From positions 620,001 through 684,000 of the forward strand of contig OZ257144.1 in the NCBI GenBank assembly GCA_965279205.1: DNA of 64,000 nt. The letters run 5' to 3'. The notes beneath the pieces are model-generated. The model ran no database searches and was not told where the DNA came from. It worked only from the letters and a program-made list of their open reading frames with translations. This stretch comes from UBA7672 sp965279205. Lineage in GTDB: Bacteria; Pseudomonadota; Alphaproteobacteria; Caulobacterales; Hyphomonadaceae. Shown in pieces: positions 51,895 to 61,035 of the stretch; the first letter of the stretch is position 1; each line of letters opens with the position of its first letter. The position numbers and the translations under genes were made by a program.

Positions 51895-53127
51895 ATGCGT
51901 GGAGCATGGTTTATGTGCTGTGTCGTCGGCGTAGTGCCGGCCGCCTCGGCCGACCCACTTAGATTCGCCGACGCCATCGCCCGAGCGGGCGCGGATGGCC
52001 CGAGCATCGCAGCGCGAAAAGCGGCGGTGGAATCCGCCCGGCTGTCGATCATTCCGGCCGGTCAGTTGCCTGATCCGCAACTGGCGGTCGGGCTCGACAA
52101 CGTCCCGGTCACGGGGACCGACCGCTATCGGTTGGACCGCGATGAAATGACGATGCTCAGCGTTGGCATCATGCAGGACGTCCCCAATGATGCTCTGCGG
52201 CGCGCCCGTTCCAATCTCGCGATCGCCGAGGCCGGCGCGGCCGGCGCCGCTGTTGAAATCTCACGGCTGGAGGCTCGGCTTGGCGCCGGCACGGCCTGGA
52301 TCGACGCCTATTTCGCTCTCGCTCGCGTGGACGTTCTTGGCCGCCTGACAGAAGACGTGCGCGCACTGGGCGATGCCGCTACAGCCAGCTTGGGATCGGG
52401 GTCGGGAACAGCAGACGCCGCACTCACTGCGCGCCTGGATGCGGCGGAGGTAGCGGATCGACTGGCCGACGCGAAGTTCATGGCGACGGCCGCCCGCGCC
52501 GAACTCGAACGCTGGATCGGACCTCTCGGTGACGATCTGCCGGGGCCGGCTCTGCCGGTATTCGACATAGTTCCGGACGAGCTGCGAGCTCATGTCGAGC
52601 ATCATGTCGAACTAAGCGGCTCGGCGGCAGCGTTGGAGCAGGCCCGGGCCGGCGTTGAAGTCGCGCGCGCTGGAACCCAGCCAGACTGGTCATGGTCACT
52701 GATGTACGGTCGCCGTGACCCCGCATTTGGCGACATGGTTTCGCTTGGACTGAAGTTCAGCCTTCCGCTTTTTCAGTCATCGCGCCAGTCACCGATCATT
52801 GACGCACGGCGAGCGGATGTCAGCCGTGCGGCCTCTGAACGCGATGTCGTGTTGCGCGAGCATCGCGCCATGCTTGAGGCGAGGCTGGCGGAACATGCTG
52901 CGCTGAATGAACGTCTCGTTCGTTCACGCGAGATGGTGATTCCGCTTTCGAAGCAGCGTGAAGCCGTGGCGACCGCTGCACATGCCGCTGGAACTGGCCC
53001 GCTGGGCGAGGTGATCGCTGCCCGCCGGGAAGTCAGTGAAGCCGAACTCGCGCAGATCGACATCGAACACCGGCTCGCAGTCGTCGATGCCTTCCTCGCA
53101 CTGGAATATGGGGAGGCTGGACAATGA
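51895..53127 (+). CDS. cusC: CusC-type outer-membrane efflux protein
   Basis: A 410-residue TolC-family protein. Signal peptide to about residue 19; the first repeat begins FADAIARAGADGPSIAARKAA and the sheet part has LPDPQLAVGLDNVPVTG, a spelling typical of Cu/Ag efflux channels. The second repeat ends HRLAVVDAFLALEYG. It completes the CusCBA pump and overlaps cusB (ATGA). The ATG at 51895 is close to the signal core, with a weak Shine-Dalgarno (GGA). Confidence 0.88.
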   Translation: MRGAWFMCCVVGVVPAASADPLRFADAIARAGADGPSIAARKAAVESARLSIIPAGQLPDPQLAVGLDNVPVTGTDRYRLDRDEMTMLSVGIMQDVPNDALRRARSNLAIAEAGAAGAAVEISRLEARLGAGTAWIDAYFALARVDVLGRLTEDVRALGDAATASLGSGSGTADAALTARLDAAEVADRLADAKFMATAARAELERWIGPLGDDLPGPALPVFDIVPDELRAHVEHHVELSGSAAALEQARAGVEVARAGTQPDWSWSLMYGRRDPAFGDMVSLGLKFSLPLFQSSRQSPIIDARRADVSRAASERDVVLREHRAMLEARLAEHAALNERLVRSREMVIPLSKQREAVATAAHAAGTGPLGEVIAARREVSEAELAQIDIEHRLAVVDAFLALEYGEAGQ

Positions 53128-54587
53128 AGATGGCGTTGTCTTCCAAACGCGTTGCAATCGGCGGCGGCTTGCTCCTCGTTGTTGTGGCGGCGGGCTTGAT
53201 CGGGTTCTGGGCAGGCGGGCTTAGTCGAGACCCAGCATCGTCGGCAACCGGCGGTCGAGAGGTGCTCTACTGGTATGATCCGATGGTTCCGGCTCAGCAT
53301 TTCGACAAACCCGGGAAATCGCCGTTCATGGATATGCAGCTTGTCCCGCGCTATGCGGGCGAGGCTGACCCGCAAACCGGGGTCCGGATTGATCCCGGCG
53401 TCACGCAGAATCTTGGCGTTCGGTACGCTATCGTCGAGAAGGGAGATGTCAGCGGGTCCATCCGCGCGGTTGGCGTCCTGTCTTACGCTGATCGCGACGT
53501 CGCGATCGTCCAGGCGAAGCAGGAAGGCTTTGTCGAGCGAGGCCGAGGGCGTGCCGTCGGCGACGTCGTTCGCGCTGGTGATGCTCTGGCCGACATCCGG
53601 GTCCCGGCGTGGACAGCTGCGCTGGCAGAGTACCTGTCGCTCCGGTCGGGACCGGATGCCTCGCTCACGGCAGCGGCCCGCCAACGCCTCGGTATGCTTG
53701 GTGTGCCTGGCGATGCGACGCGGGCTGCGGAGGCATCGGGTGCCGCGCCTGCCGTGTTCACAATCCGCACACCGATTTCAGGATCGCTAACAGCTCTCGA
53801 TATCAGGGACGGGATGGCGATTGGGACAGGCGCCGCTATCGCCAGGATCAACGCGCTTTCTCCTGTTTGGCTAACTGTGTCAGTTCCGCAGGGCGGCGCC
53901 GGATCTCTCCGTGCCGGCGGACGGGCAGACGCGAGGTTCTCGACCTACCCCGGCGACGCCTTCATCGGTAGAATCGAGACGATCCTCCCAACGGCAAATG
54001 TCGCTTCGCGAGCGGTCGAGGTGCGTATTGCGCTTTCCAACGCCGACGGCCGACTGCGACCGGGCATGACTGGTGAAGTCCACCTCTCGGATCCGAATGC
54101 GCGCATCGGGCTTGTCCTTCCCTCCGAGGCGGTCATCCGCACGGGCCGTCGGGCTGTGGTGATTGTTGCGGCGGATGGTGGTCGGTTCGAGCCGGTGGAG
54201 GTTCTGCTTGGATCGGAAACCGGGGGTCGCATCGAGATTCTCTCCGGACTATCCGAAGGACAGCGCGTAGTCGCCTCGGGACAATTCCTGATTGACTCGG
54301 AAGCGAGCCTTGCCGGCGCTATCGGAAAACTTCAGGGCTCGGCTTCAGGCGTAACGGATGGCCCTTACACGTCGTCCGGCCAGATCACGGCCATAGATGC
54401 TGCGGGGGTTACCATCGCCCATACGCCGGTGGAGCAGTTGAACTGGCCCGCCATGACCATGGTGTTCGCATGGGGCAGTGGTGGTCAGCAGAAATTCTCA
54501 GTCGGCGATCAAGTGACTTTCACCTTCCACAAGGGCGGCGCCGGCTACGTCATCGACACTATCGTGCGCGCGGGAACGCCGCGATGA
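53124..54587 (+). CDS. cusB: CusB adaptor with fused C-terminal CusF domain
   Basis: A 487-residue adaptor with three recognisable parts. After an N-terminal membrane anchor (about 12-32) a heavy-metal-binding domain has YWYDPMVPAQHFDKPGKSPF and FMDMQLVPRY (48-78); the adaptor core runs to about 405; and residues 413-485 form a CusF domain with His433, Trp441, Met444 and Met446 (LNWPAMTMVF), the Cu(I)/Ag(I) ligands. The usual CusF is a separate protein, and one is encoded later too, so metal handover is built into the adaptor. Confidence 0.9.
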   Translation: MKMALSSKRVAIGGGLLLVVVAAGLIGFWAGGLSRDPASSATGGREVLYWYDPMVPAQHFDKPGKSPFMDMQLVPRYAGEADPQTGVRIDPGVTQNLGVRYAIVEKGDVSGSIRAVGVLSYADRDVAIVQAKQEGFVERGRGRAVGDVVRAGDALADIRVPAWTAALAEYLSLRSGPDASLTAAARQRLGMLGVPGDATRAAEASGAAPAVFTIRTPISGSLTALDIRDGMAIGTGAAIARINALSPVWLTVSVPQGGAGSLRAGGRADARFSTYPGDAFIGRIETILPTANVASRAVEVRIALSNADGRLRPGMTGEVHLSDPNARIGLVLPSEAVIRTGRRAVVIVAADGGRFEPVEVLLGSETGGRIEILSGLSEGQRVVASGQFLIDSEASLAGAIGKLQGSASGVTDGPYTSSGQITAIDAAGVTIAHTPVEQLNWPAMTMVFAWGSGGQQKFSVGDQVTFTFHKGGAGYVIDTIVRAGTPR

Positions 54588-57500
54588 TCGCGGGCATCAT
54601 ACGCTGGTCAATTGCGAACCGCGTGTTCGTGATCATCGCTGCGCTTGCGCTATCGGTCGCCGGCGTTGTGGCGGTGCGCTCAACACCGGTGGATGCGCTG
54701 CCAGACCTGTCCGACGTTCAGGTGGTTATCCGAACGACCTATCCGGGTCAGGCGCCGCAAATCGTCGAGGATCAGGTCACGTATCCTCTCAGCGCGACCA
54801 TGCTTTCGGTCCCCGGGGCGCGCAGCGTGCGGAGCTACTCGTTCTTCGGTGACTCGTTCGTCTATGTCATTTTCGACGAAGGCGTCGATCTCTACTGGGC
54901 TCGCTCGCGCGTCATCGAGTATCTAACCCAGGCGCGTAGCCGTTTGCCAGAAACAGCACAACCAAACATCGGCCCCGATGCGACGGGTGTTGGATGGATC
55001 TACCAGTATGCGCTGGTTGATCGGACCGGCGCGCACGATCTGGGCGAGCTTCGCAGCCTTCAGGACTGGTTCCTAAGCTTTGAACTGAAATCCATTCCTG
55101 GTGTCGCCGAAGTCGCTTCGGTCGGCGGCATGGTGCGACAGCACCAGGTTGTCCTCGATCCGCAGCGCATGGCGGCCTACGGCGTCACGCAGACCATGGT
55201 TGCCGATGCCGTCCGGCGCGCAAACGGCGAAGCCGGCGGCGCCTCCGTCGAGATCGGTGAAGCCGAGCATGTCGTTCGCGCCAGTGGCTATATCCGCTCC
55301 GATGACGACTTCCGCGCCATCCCGCTAAGGACAGCAGCCGGCGTGCCGGTTACCCTGGGCGATGTCGCCTGGATCGAGATCGGGCCGCAGATGCGACGGG
55401 GCATCGCCGAACTCAATGGCGAGGGCGAAGTTGCGGGTGGCATCATCGTCATGCGCGTCGGCGCCAATGCCCGCGAAGTCATCACTGCGGTGAAGGCCAA
55501 GATCGCAGACCTGAAAACACGCTTGCCCGCCGGGGTCGAGATCGTTCCGACCTATGACCGCTCGCAGCTCATCGACCGTGCAGTCGAAAACCTATCGGGC
55601 AAGCTCGTCGAAGAGTTCATCGTCGTGGCGCTCGTGTGTGCGCTCTTCCTGTTTCATCTCAGGTCTGCGTTGATCGCGGTTGTGACACTGCCGCTTGGGA
55701 TCGGCGCCGCCTTCCTAATCATGCGCGGGCAGGGGGTCGAGGCCAACATCATGTCGCTTGGCGGCATCGCCATCGCTATCGGCGCAATGGTCGATGCAGC
55801 AATCGTCATGGTCGAGAATGCGCACAAGCGGCTTGAGCGCTGGCGGGAAGCACATGACGACCGCGCCCCGACCACCGCGGAGCACTGGCGCATCATCACC
55901 GATGCATCGCTCGAAGTCGGTCCGGCGCTTTTCTTCAGCCTGGTTATCATCACTCTGTCTTTCCTGCCGGTCTTCACTCTCCAGGCGCAGGAAGGCCGCC
56001 TCTTTGCGCCGCTGGCCTTCACCAAGACCTACGCGATGGCTGCGGCTGCTGCTCTGGCGATCACGTTGACGCCGGTCCTCATGGGCTACTGGATTCGCGG
56101 GCGCATCCCGAAGGAGGACGCCAACCCCATCAACCGCGTTCTCGCCGCTGTCTATCGCCCAGCACTCGGCGTCACACTCCGGAAGCCCGTGATCGCAATT
56201 CTTGTTGCGGTCGTGGCGTTGGCGTCGGTCGCCTGGCCACTCTCGCGACTGGGCGCCGAGTTCATGCCGGCTATGGACGAAGGCGACCTGCTTTACATGC
56301 CGACGGCGCTGCCGGGAATTTCGACAACGAAAGCTTCCGAACTGCTTCAACAGACGGACCGGATGATCAGGACGGTCCCTGAAGTCGAAAGTGTGTTCGG
56401 CAAAGCTGGCCGCGCCGAAACGGCGACCGATCCCGCACCGCTCGAAATGTTCGAAACGACGGTTCGTCTGAAACCACGCGCCGAGTGGCGAGCGTGGATG
56501 ACGCCCGAGCGCCTGATTGAGGAACTAGATCGCACTGTGCGCGTCCCCGGCCTAACCAACGTCTGGGTGCCGCCGATCCGTAACCGGATCGATATGCTGG
56601 CGACCGGCGTCAAAAGTCCCATTGGCGTGAAGGTCAGTGGCCCAGACCTCCCCACGATCCAGAACGCCGCGACGAACATCGAGCGGGTGGCCAGGACCGT
56701 GCGCGGCGTCTCGTCAGCCGCCGCTGAGCGCTCCGCCAGCGGGAGGTACTTGAATATCGATATCGACCGGTTCGCTGCAAGTCGGTTCGGCCTCAACGTC
56801 GCCGACGTGCAGGAGGTAGTATCGGGCGCCATTGGCGGAGAGGTGATCGGCCAGTTTGTCGAAGGGCGAGCGCGCTATCCAATCAGCCTGCGTTACCCGC
56901 GCGAGCTGCGCGATACGCCCGAGCGCCTTTCGCAACTACCAATCGTAACCGGCGATGGCGTCGTTCTTACGCTGAGCGAGGTTGCCAAGGTATCCGTGGC
57001 GGACGGGCCTGCGATGATCCGCAGCGAGAACGGAAGACTGTCATCGTTCGTCTTCATCGATGTGCGGGGCAGGGACCTTGTCTCAGTGGTCCGCGATCTC
57101 GAACGGACAATCTCGGCCAGCGCCTTGCCGGCGGGTGTCACGGTCTCGTACTCGGGACAGTTCGAATATCTCGTGCGCGCCGCTGATCGTCTCGCCTTGA
57201 TCGGTCCAGTAACACTGCTGATCGTCTTCTTGCTTCTGTTCGCGACCTTCCGAAGGCTGGACGAGGCCGCGTTAGTAATGGTGAGCCTGCCGTTCGCGCT
57301 GACCGGCGGTATTTGGCTGGTCTATCTGATGGGCTACGAACTTTCGGTCGCTGTCGCAGTCGGCTTCATCGCCCTGGCAGGGCTGGCGGCCGAGTTCGGT
57401 GTTGTCATGCTGGTCTATCTACGGACAGCGCTTCAGGAGCGCATCGACCGAGGCGAGGCGATCACCCCCTCGATGGTTGCTGAGGCTGTGCGTGATGGCG

Positions 57501-57748
57501 CTCTGCTGCGCCTGCGGCCCAAGGCGATGACCGTCGCTGTCGTTCTGGCTGGGCTGCTGCCTATCCTCCTGACAGGCGGGACTGGAGGCGAGCTCATGCG
57601 CCGAATCGCAGCCCCGCTGGTCGGCGGCATGCTCACAGCTCCGCTCCTATCGCTTTTTGTCTTACCTGCGGCGTTCCTGCTGATCCGGCGCCGCGCTAGG
57701 GTACGAGTCGCACCGATAACTGGCCCGGTCATGCAAACAGGAGACTGA
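54584..57748 (+). CDS. cusA: CusA-type copper/silver RND pump
   Basis: A 1054-residue inner-membrane pump. N-terminal RWSIANRVFVIIAALAL and DALPDLSDVQVVIRTTYPGQ are the Cus-type opening; TM4 contains GGIAIAIGAMVDAAIVMVEN with the proton-relay Asp. CusA differs from CzcA in this helix (AIGAMVDAA versus DFGLIVDGA), giving Cu(I)/Ag(I) selectivity. Met residues in the periplasmic part (LGAEFMPAMDEGDLLYMPT) fit soft-metal transport. ATGA overlap with cusB; stop one base before cusF. Confidence 0.93.
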   Translation: MIAGIIRWSIANRVFVIIAALALSVAGVVAVRSTPVDALPDLSDVQVVIRTTYPGQAPQIVEDQVTYPLSATMLSVPGARSVRSYSFFGDSFVYVIFDEGVDLYWARSRVIEYLTQARSRLPETAQPNIGPDATGVGWIYQYALVDRTGAHDLGELRSLQDWFLSFELKSIPGVAEVASVGGMVRQHQVVLDPQRMAAYGVTQTMVADAVRRANGEAGGASVEIGEAEHVVRASGYIRSDDDFRAIPLRTAAGVPVTLGDVAWIEIGPQMRRGIAELNGEGEVAGGIIVMRVGANAREVITAVKAKIADLKTRLPAGVEIVPTYDRSQLIDRAVENLSGKLVEEFIVVALVCALFLFHLRSALIAVVTLPLGIGAAFLIMRGQGVEANIMSLGGIAIAIGAMVDAAIVMVENAHKRLERWREAHDDRAPTTAEHWRIITDASLEVGPALFFSLVIITLSFLPVFTLQAQEGRLFAPLAFTKTYAMAAAAALAITLTPVLMGYWIRGRIPKEDANPINRVLAAVYRPALGVTLRKPVIAILVAVVALASVAWPLSRLGAEFMPAMDEGDLLYMPTALPGISTTKASELLQQTDRMIRTVPEVESVFGKAGRAETATDPAPLEMFETTVRLKPRAEWRAWMTPERLIEELDRTVRVPGLTNVWVPPIRNRIDMLATGVKSPIGVKVSGPDLPTIQNAATNIERVARTVRGVSSAAAERSASGRYLNIDIDRFAASRFGLNVADVQEVVSGAIGGEVIGQFVEGRARYPISLRYPRELRDTPERLSQLPIVTGDGVVLTLSEVAKVSVADGPAMIRSENGRLSSFVFIDVRGRDLVSVVRDLERTISASALPAGVTVSYSGQFEYLVRAADRLALIGPVTLLIVFLLLFATFRRLDEAALVMVSLPFALTGGIWLVYLMGYELSVAVAVGFIALAGLAAEFGVVMLVYLRTALQERIDRGEAITPSMVAEAVRDGALLRLRPKAMTVAVVLAGLLPILLTGGTGGELMRRIAAPLVGGMLTAPLLSLFVLPAAFLLIRRRARVRVAPITGPVMQTGD

Positions 57749-57749
57749 A

Positions 57750-58115
57750 ATGCACTTCGCGAAATCTAGCGCGCTGGCGCTCATGCTGAGCCTTGCAGCG
57801 TGCTCTCCCAACGCTGCTGATACGACGGCCACGCCCGCGCCGGCCGCCCCGATGGCCGGCATGGACATGTCGGCCCCGGTTCAGGCGACCGGCCCGATCT
57901 CCTCTGTCGGGAAGATCACGGCGATAGATGCTGCGGCAGGTACGGTTACGCTCGATCACCAGGCCATCCCGGCGGTCCAATGGGACGCTATGACGATGGC
58001 GTTCACGGCGGCGGATCCGACGATGCTGAAGGACCTCAAGGTAGGCGATGCCGTGACGTTCGAGCTGAAGAGTGCGGCTGAGAAGACAGTCGTCATCAAA
58101 ATCCAAAAGCAGTGA
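57750..58115 (+). CDS. cusF: CusF periplasmic copper/silver chaperone, lipoprotein form
   Basis: A 121-residue protein with a lipobox (LSLAAC18) so it would be membrane-anchored. After a Met-rich linker (APMAGMDMSAP) the CusF fold has His70, Trp78, Met81 and Met83 (VQWDAMTMAF), the cation-pi Cu(I)/Ag(I) site. Its domain resembles the one fused to CusB, so the two may exchange metal. GTG or other starts are not needed; GGAG precedes the ATG. Last gene of the cus operon. Confidence 0.9.
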   Translation: MHFAKSSALALMLSLAACSPNAADTTATPAPAAPMAGMDMSAPVQATGPISSVGKITAIDAAAGTVTLDHQAIPAVQWDAMTMAFTAADPTMLKDLKVGDAVTFELKSAAEKTVVIKIQKQ

Positions 58116-58138
58116 CGCTGGCCGAACGTGACGCCGAC

Positions 58139-58163
58139 GACACCGGGAAATGGGTAGGGTGTC
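58139..58163. promoter_or_regulatory. GACACC...GGTGTC dyad before the AraC gene
   Basis: Six-base arms at 58139-58144 and 58158-58163, three bases before the ATG of the AraC-family gene. Possibly a site of autoregulation, or a chance dyad. Confidence 0.25.
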
Positions 58164-58166
58164 CGC

Positions 58167-58940
58167 ATGGAACTGCTAGCTCGCGCGCGGATCGTTGTGT
58201 GGGAAGGCGCCAGCCTGTGGATCGTCGACGCCACCCCCTTGAAGGAACGTGAAACCAAGCGAACCGATTTTCACGCTCATCACGCCGTCCAGGTGACGCT
58301 CGCCCTGGACGGTCAGTTCCGCCTCGACACCAAGGACGCTCATGTGCGTGGCGATGCAGTAGCGGTCGCGGCAGATGCCCAGCACGCATTTGAACCCGAA
58401 GGACTCATGGCGATCATTTTCATCGAGCCTGAGAGCCGAACGGGACGAGCGGTAGCGAATCGATTGTTCGACGGAGCCGAGCTGGCCGCGATCCCGCCCG
58501 GAATGCTGGGCGACCTGCGCGAGCGCATCACGGCAGCCTATCGCGCCCAGGTTAGAAACGACACGAAGTTGGTGAGCCTTGGCCGTGAGTTGGTGGCGGC
58601 GCTGGGCGCGGGCGCGATCGCCGGAGAGCCTGATGCCCGAATCCGCAAGGTTATCGCCTGGGCCGTAGCGCAAATTGAAGGTCCCGTCGGACTGTCCGAC
58701 GCCGTTGCCGTCAGCGGGCTGTCAGCGAGCCGACTGCGTCATCTGTTCGTTGAGCAAACGGGGTTACCGTTCAAGACGTTTCTGCTGTGGCTACGTCTGA
58801 CACGGGCGGTCGAGGGCTATGCAGCGGGCGCGTCCCTTACCGAGGCTGCTCATGAGGCCGGCTTCTCGGACTCGGCGCATCTCAGCCGGACCTTCCGGCG
58901 GATGTTCGGTGTCGCCCCCGCCAACCTGCGAATGGTGTAG
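58167..58940 (+). CDS. AraC-family transcription regulator
   Basis: A 257-residue regulator. The N-terminal part (residues 1-110) is cupin-like with FHAHHAVQVTLALDGQFRL, where the His/His pair could bind a metal ion; the C-terminal 90 residues hold two helix-turn-helices (GLSDAVAVSGLSASRLRHLF and SLTEAAHEAGFSDSAHLSRTF) as in all AraC proteins. Placed between the cus operon and the metallothionein gene, it is the only transcription factor in the metal block and is the best candidate for control of both. Ligand unproven. Confidence 0.88.
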   Translation: MELLARARIVVWEGASLWIVDATPLKERETKRTDFHAHHAVQVTLALDGQFRLDTKDAHVRGDAVAVAADAQHAFEPEGLMAIIFIEPESRTGRAVANRLFDGAELAAIPPGMLGDLRERITAAYRAQVRNDTKLVSLGRELVAALGAGAIAGEPDARIRKVIAWAVAQIEGPVGLSDAVAVSGLSASRLRHLFVEQTGLPFKTFLLWLRLTRAVEGYAAGASLTEAAHEAGFSDSAHLSRTFRRMFGVAPANLRMV

Positions 58941-58972
58941 CCCTTCCGTTCAAGCGGCGTAGCTAGAGCCGT

Positions 58973-59007
58973 CCTAGATACCGGTCATCGCCAACCGGAA
59001 ACCTAGG
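58973..59007 (+). promoter_or_regulatory. hairpin in the metallothionein leader overlapping its Shine-Dalgarno
   Basis: CCTAG (58973-58977) and CCGGT (58981-58985) pair with ACCGG (58994-58998) and CTAGG (59003-59007); the last arm covers part of TAGGAGG. In RNA it could mask the ribosome site; in DNA it is a dyad for a regulator. Confidence 0.45.
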
Positions 59008-59015
59008 AGGTTCCA

Positions 59016-59192
59016 ATGACTACCCAATGCAAGTGCAACCCCTGCAACTGCGCCCCCCCGTGCAGCTGCGCCTCGTCATGCGGCTGCTCGCCCGCCTGTT
59101 CGTGCGGTGCTTCCAAATCGGTCGGCGGCCAAGCCTGTGGCTGCGCATCTGTCGCCAGCCGCGCCGCTGAAACGAAAGTCCAGACAAACTGA
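59016..59192 (+). CDS. metallothionein-like 58-residue Cys-rich protein
   Basis: Starts at an ATG with an excellent TAGGAGG Shine-Dalgarno. The protein has 12 cysteines in six C-x-C pairs: C5/C7, C10/C12, C16/C18, C22/C24, C28/C30 and C41/C43, with Ser, Ala, Gly and Pro between and no aromatic residues. No signal peptide, so it is cytoplasmic. Composition and spacing are those of metallothioneins, which hold Cu(I), Zn or Cd as thiolate clusters; it does not follow the zinc-finger SmtA/BmtA pattern with His, as it has no His. The neighbouring Cus/Cop genes point to copper. The gene is easily missed because it is short. Confidence 0.82.
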   Translation: MTTQCKCNPCNCAPPCSCASSCGCSPACSCGASKSVGGQACGCASVASRAAETKVQTN

Positions 59193-59274
59193 AGCGCGGC
59201 ATGTCGACTTCCCTGGCGTGCATCAAGGCCGCCGGGAAAGTTGCAGAGCGGCATAAAACTAGGGGAGGAAATCC

Positions 59275-60834
59275 ATGGAATACGTTGTGGGCGTCGGATT
59301 GGCGCTAGGTGTCGCCGCGTTCGGTACTTTGGCCGGCTTTGATCGGGACCGTGCCTTCTATCCGACCGCGCTGGTCGTGATCGCGTCGTACTACGATCTG
59401 TTCGCAATCATGGGCGGCGGCGCAGGCGTGCTAGGCATTGAGATCGGCGTCTTCGCCGCGTTTGTCTGCATGTCGGTCATCGGCTTTCGAACGAACCTTT
59501 GGATCGTGGCCGGCGCGCTTGTGGCGCACGGGCTATTCGATCTGGTTCACGGTGAGCTGATCGAGAATGCTGGCGTGCCCGCCTGGTGGCCGATGTTCTG
59601 CATGAGCTTTGATGTCGTGGCCGGTGGTTATCTCGCCTGGCGTCTAGCGTCGGCGCGACTTGGCGCACAGGCTAGCCCCGGCTTCGGCGCCCGTATGCGT
59701 CCTCATGTCCAAGCGGAACTCTTCGCCGCCAAAGCCTCGGAACTAGCCGGCGATCCTGCCACGAGTTTCCGTCATCTTGAACGCGCTCACGTGCTTGGGC
59801 AGACTTCAACGGTTGAACACGTCCGGGTGCACGCGCGCATGCTCTCGTGGGGACTACGCCAGCGTAGCGCGCGGGAAGTGGTCGGACAGATGCAGCGCAT
59901 GATCGGCGCCGCTGCCGTGACTGGCCTGGGGCTCATCCCTCATGGCAACACGGGCGGATCCAATGTCCACCCGTTCAAGCCAATGCCTGTCCCGGACGAC
60001 CTGGCGAGAACGATTGCCAGTGCTCGGACAATGACCGGGACTTTGCTGTCAGTCGTCTTGGTCGTCGGGATGTTTTTGGGTGTCGGCGCCTGCTCAACAA
60101 CGCCCCGAGAGGTCAGCGTCGCGGCAGTCGAGGACTATCCGATTGCGTATCGAGTGCTGGGGTCCGGCAAACCCGTCGTCGTCATGATCTCCGGTCTAGG
60201 CGATGGCATGGCGACTTTCCAGGACGTGGCGCCCGAAATCGCCAAGTCAGCGACGGTGATCATCTACGACCGATCCGGCTATGGCAGCAGCGGAATTGCT
60301 GTCACGCCTCGTGATGCGGCAGGCGCCGAACGGGAATTGTCTCGCTTGCTCAAGCAGGCTGGCATCCCGGGTCCCTACGTGCTGGCGGGGCATTCGCTCG
60401 GAGGCCTGTTCGCCGAATACTATGCCGCCAAACATCCCGACAAGGTTGCCGGCCTGATCCTCGAAGAGTCTCGTCCAGCTGATTTTTCTCGCCGATGCGA
60501 GGCCGCGGGGATTTCCATGTGCACGCCACTGCCCTCGATGGTGCGGTCTGCGCCTCGCGGCGTGCAGGACGAGGTGCTGGCTCTGTCGGGTACCACCGCC
60601 CAGGTCGAGGCCGCCGGCGCGATGAACGGCAAGCCCGTGCTCGTTCTGTCTCGACCAACCCCGGGGGCCGCCAAGCCGTTCGACACGATGTGGGCGGCTG
60701 CCCAGGTCGATCTGGCAAAGCGTTATCCGGGCTCTCTCCACCTGACCGCGAGCGGCGGCGGGCATGATGTCCACAACGATCAACAGGATTGGTATCTGGG
60801 AGCTGTGCTGGAGTTTCTGAATCGAGTGAACTAG
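59275..60834 (+). CDS. fusion of membrane domain, DUF3703 and alpha/beta hydrolase
   Basis: A 519-residue protein in three parts. Residues 1-130 contain four or so membrane helices (LVVIASYYDLFAIMGGGAG, WIVAGALVAHGLFDLVHGEL). Residues 140-245 match DUF3703, a small domain common in metal-resistance islands (AELFAAKASELAGDPATSF, HLERAHVLGQTSTVEHVRVH). Residues 250-275 are another hydrophobic stretch with a lipobox-like LGVGAC, then an alpha/beta hydrolase follows with nucleophile motif AGHSLGG, an Asp and a His in GGGHDVHND. These are usually separate genes. GGGGAGG precedes the ATG. Confidence 0.8.
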   Translation: MEYVVGVGLALGVAAFGTLAGFDRDRAFYPTALVVIASYYDLFAIMGGGAGVLGIEIGVFAAFVCMSVIGFRTNLWIVAGALVAHGLFDLVHGELIENAGVPAWWPMFCMSFDVVAGGYLAWRLASARLGAQASPGFGARMRPHVQAELFAAKASELAGDPATSFRHLERAHVLGQTSTVEHVRVHARMLSWGLRQRSAREVVGQMQRMIGAAAVTGLGLIPHGNTGGSNVHPFKPMPVPDDLARTIASARTMTGTLLSVVLVVGMFLGVGACSTTPREVSVAAVEDYPIAYRVLGSGKPVVVMISGLGDGMATFQDVAPEIAKSATVIIYDRSGYGSSGIAVTPRDAAGAERELSRLLKQAGIPGPYVLAGHSLGGLFAEYYAAKHPDKVAGLILEESRPADFSRRCEAAGISMCTPLPSMVRSAPRGVQDEVLALSGTTAQVEAAGAMNGKPVLVLSRPTPGAAKPFDTMWAAAQVDLAKRYPGSLHLTASGGGHDVHNDQQDWYLGAVLEFLNRVN

Positions 60835-61035
60835 GACTCCACTTGCTTGCGACTTCTCGGGGATTTCGATGCAGGCGCAGTGTAGTTCGGTGTCGAACCT
60901 GCTCGCGATTTTCGTAGCAGGGATGCGCCTGTGGCCCACTCAATCTCAATCTAAGGGTTTGGGGGCGGCGGTGCGTATCATGAGGGATAGAGCTGAAGCC
61001 GACTCGATCTCACTCCCAACTTCCCCCAGGGACTC

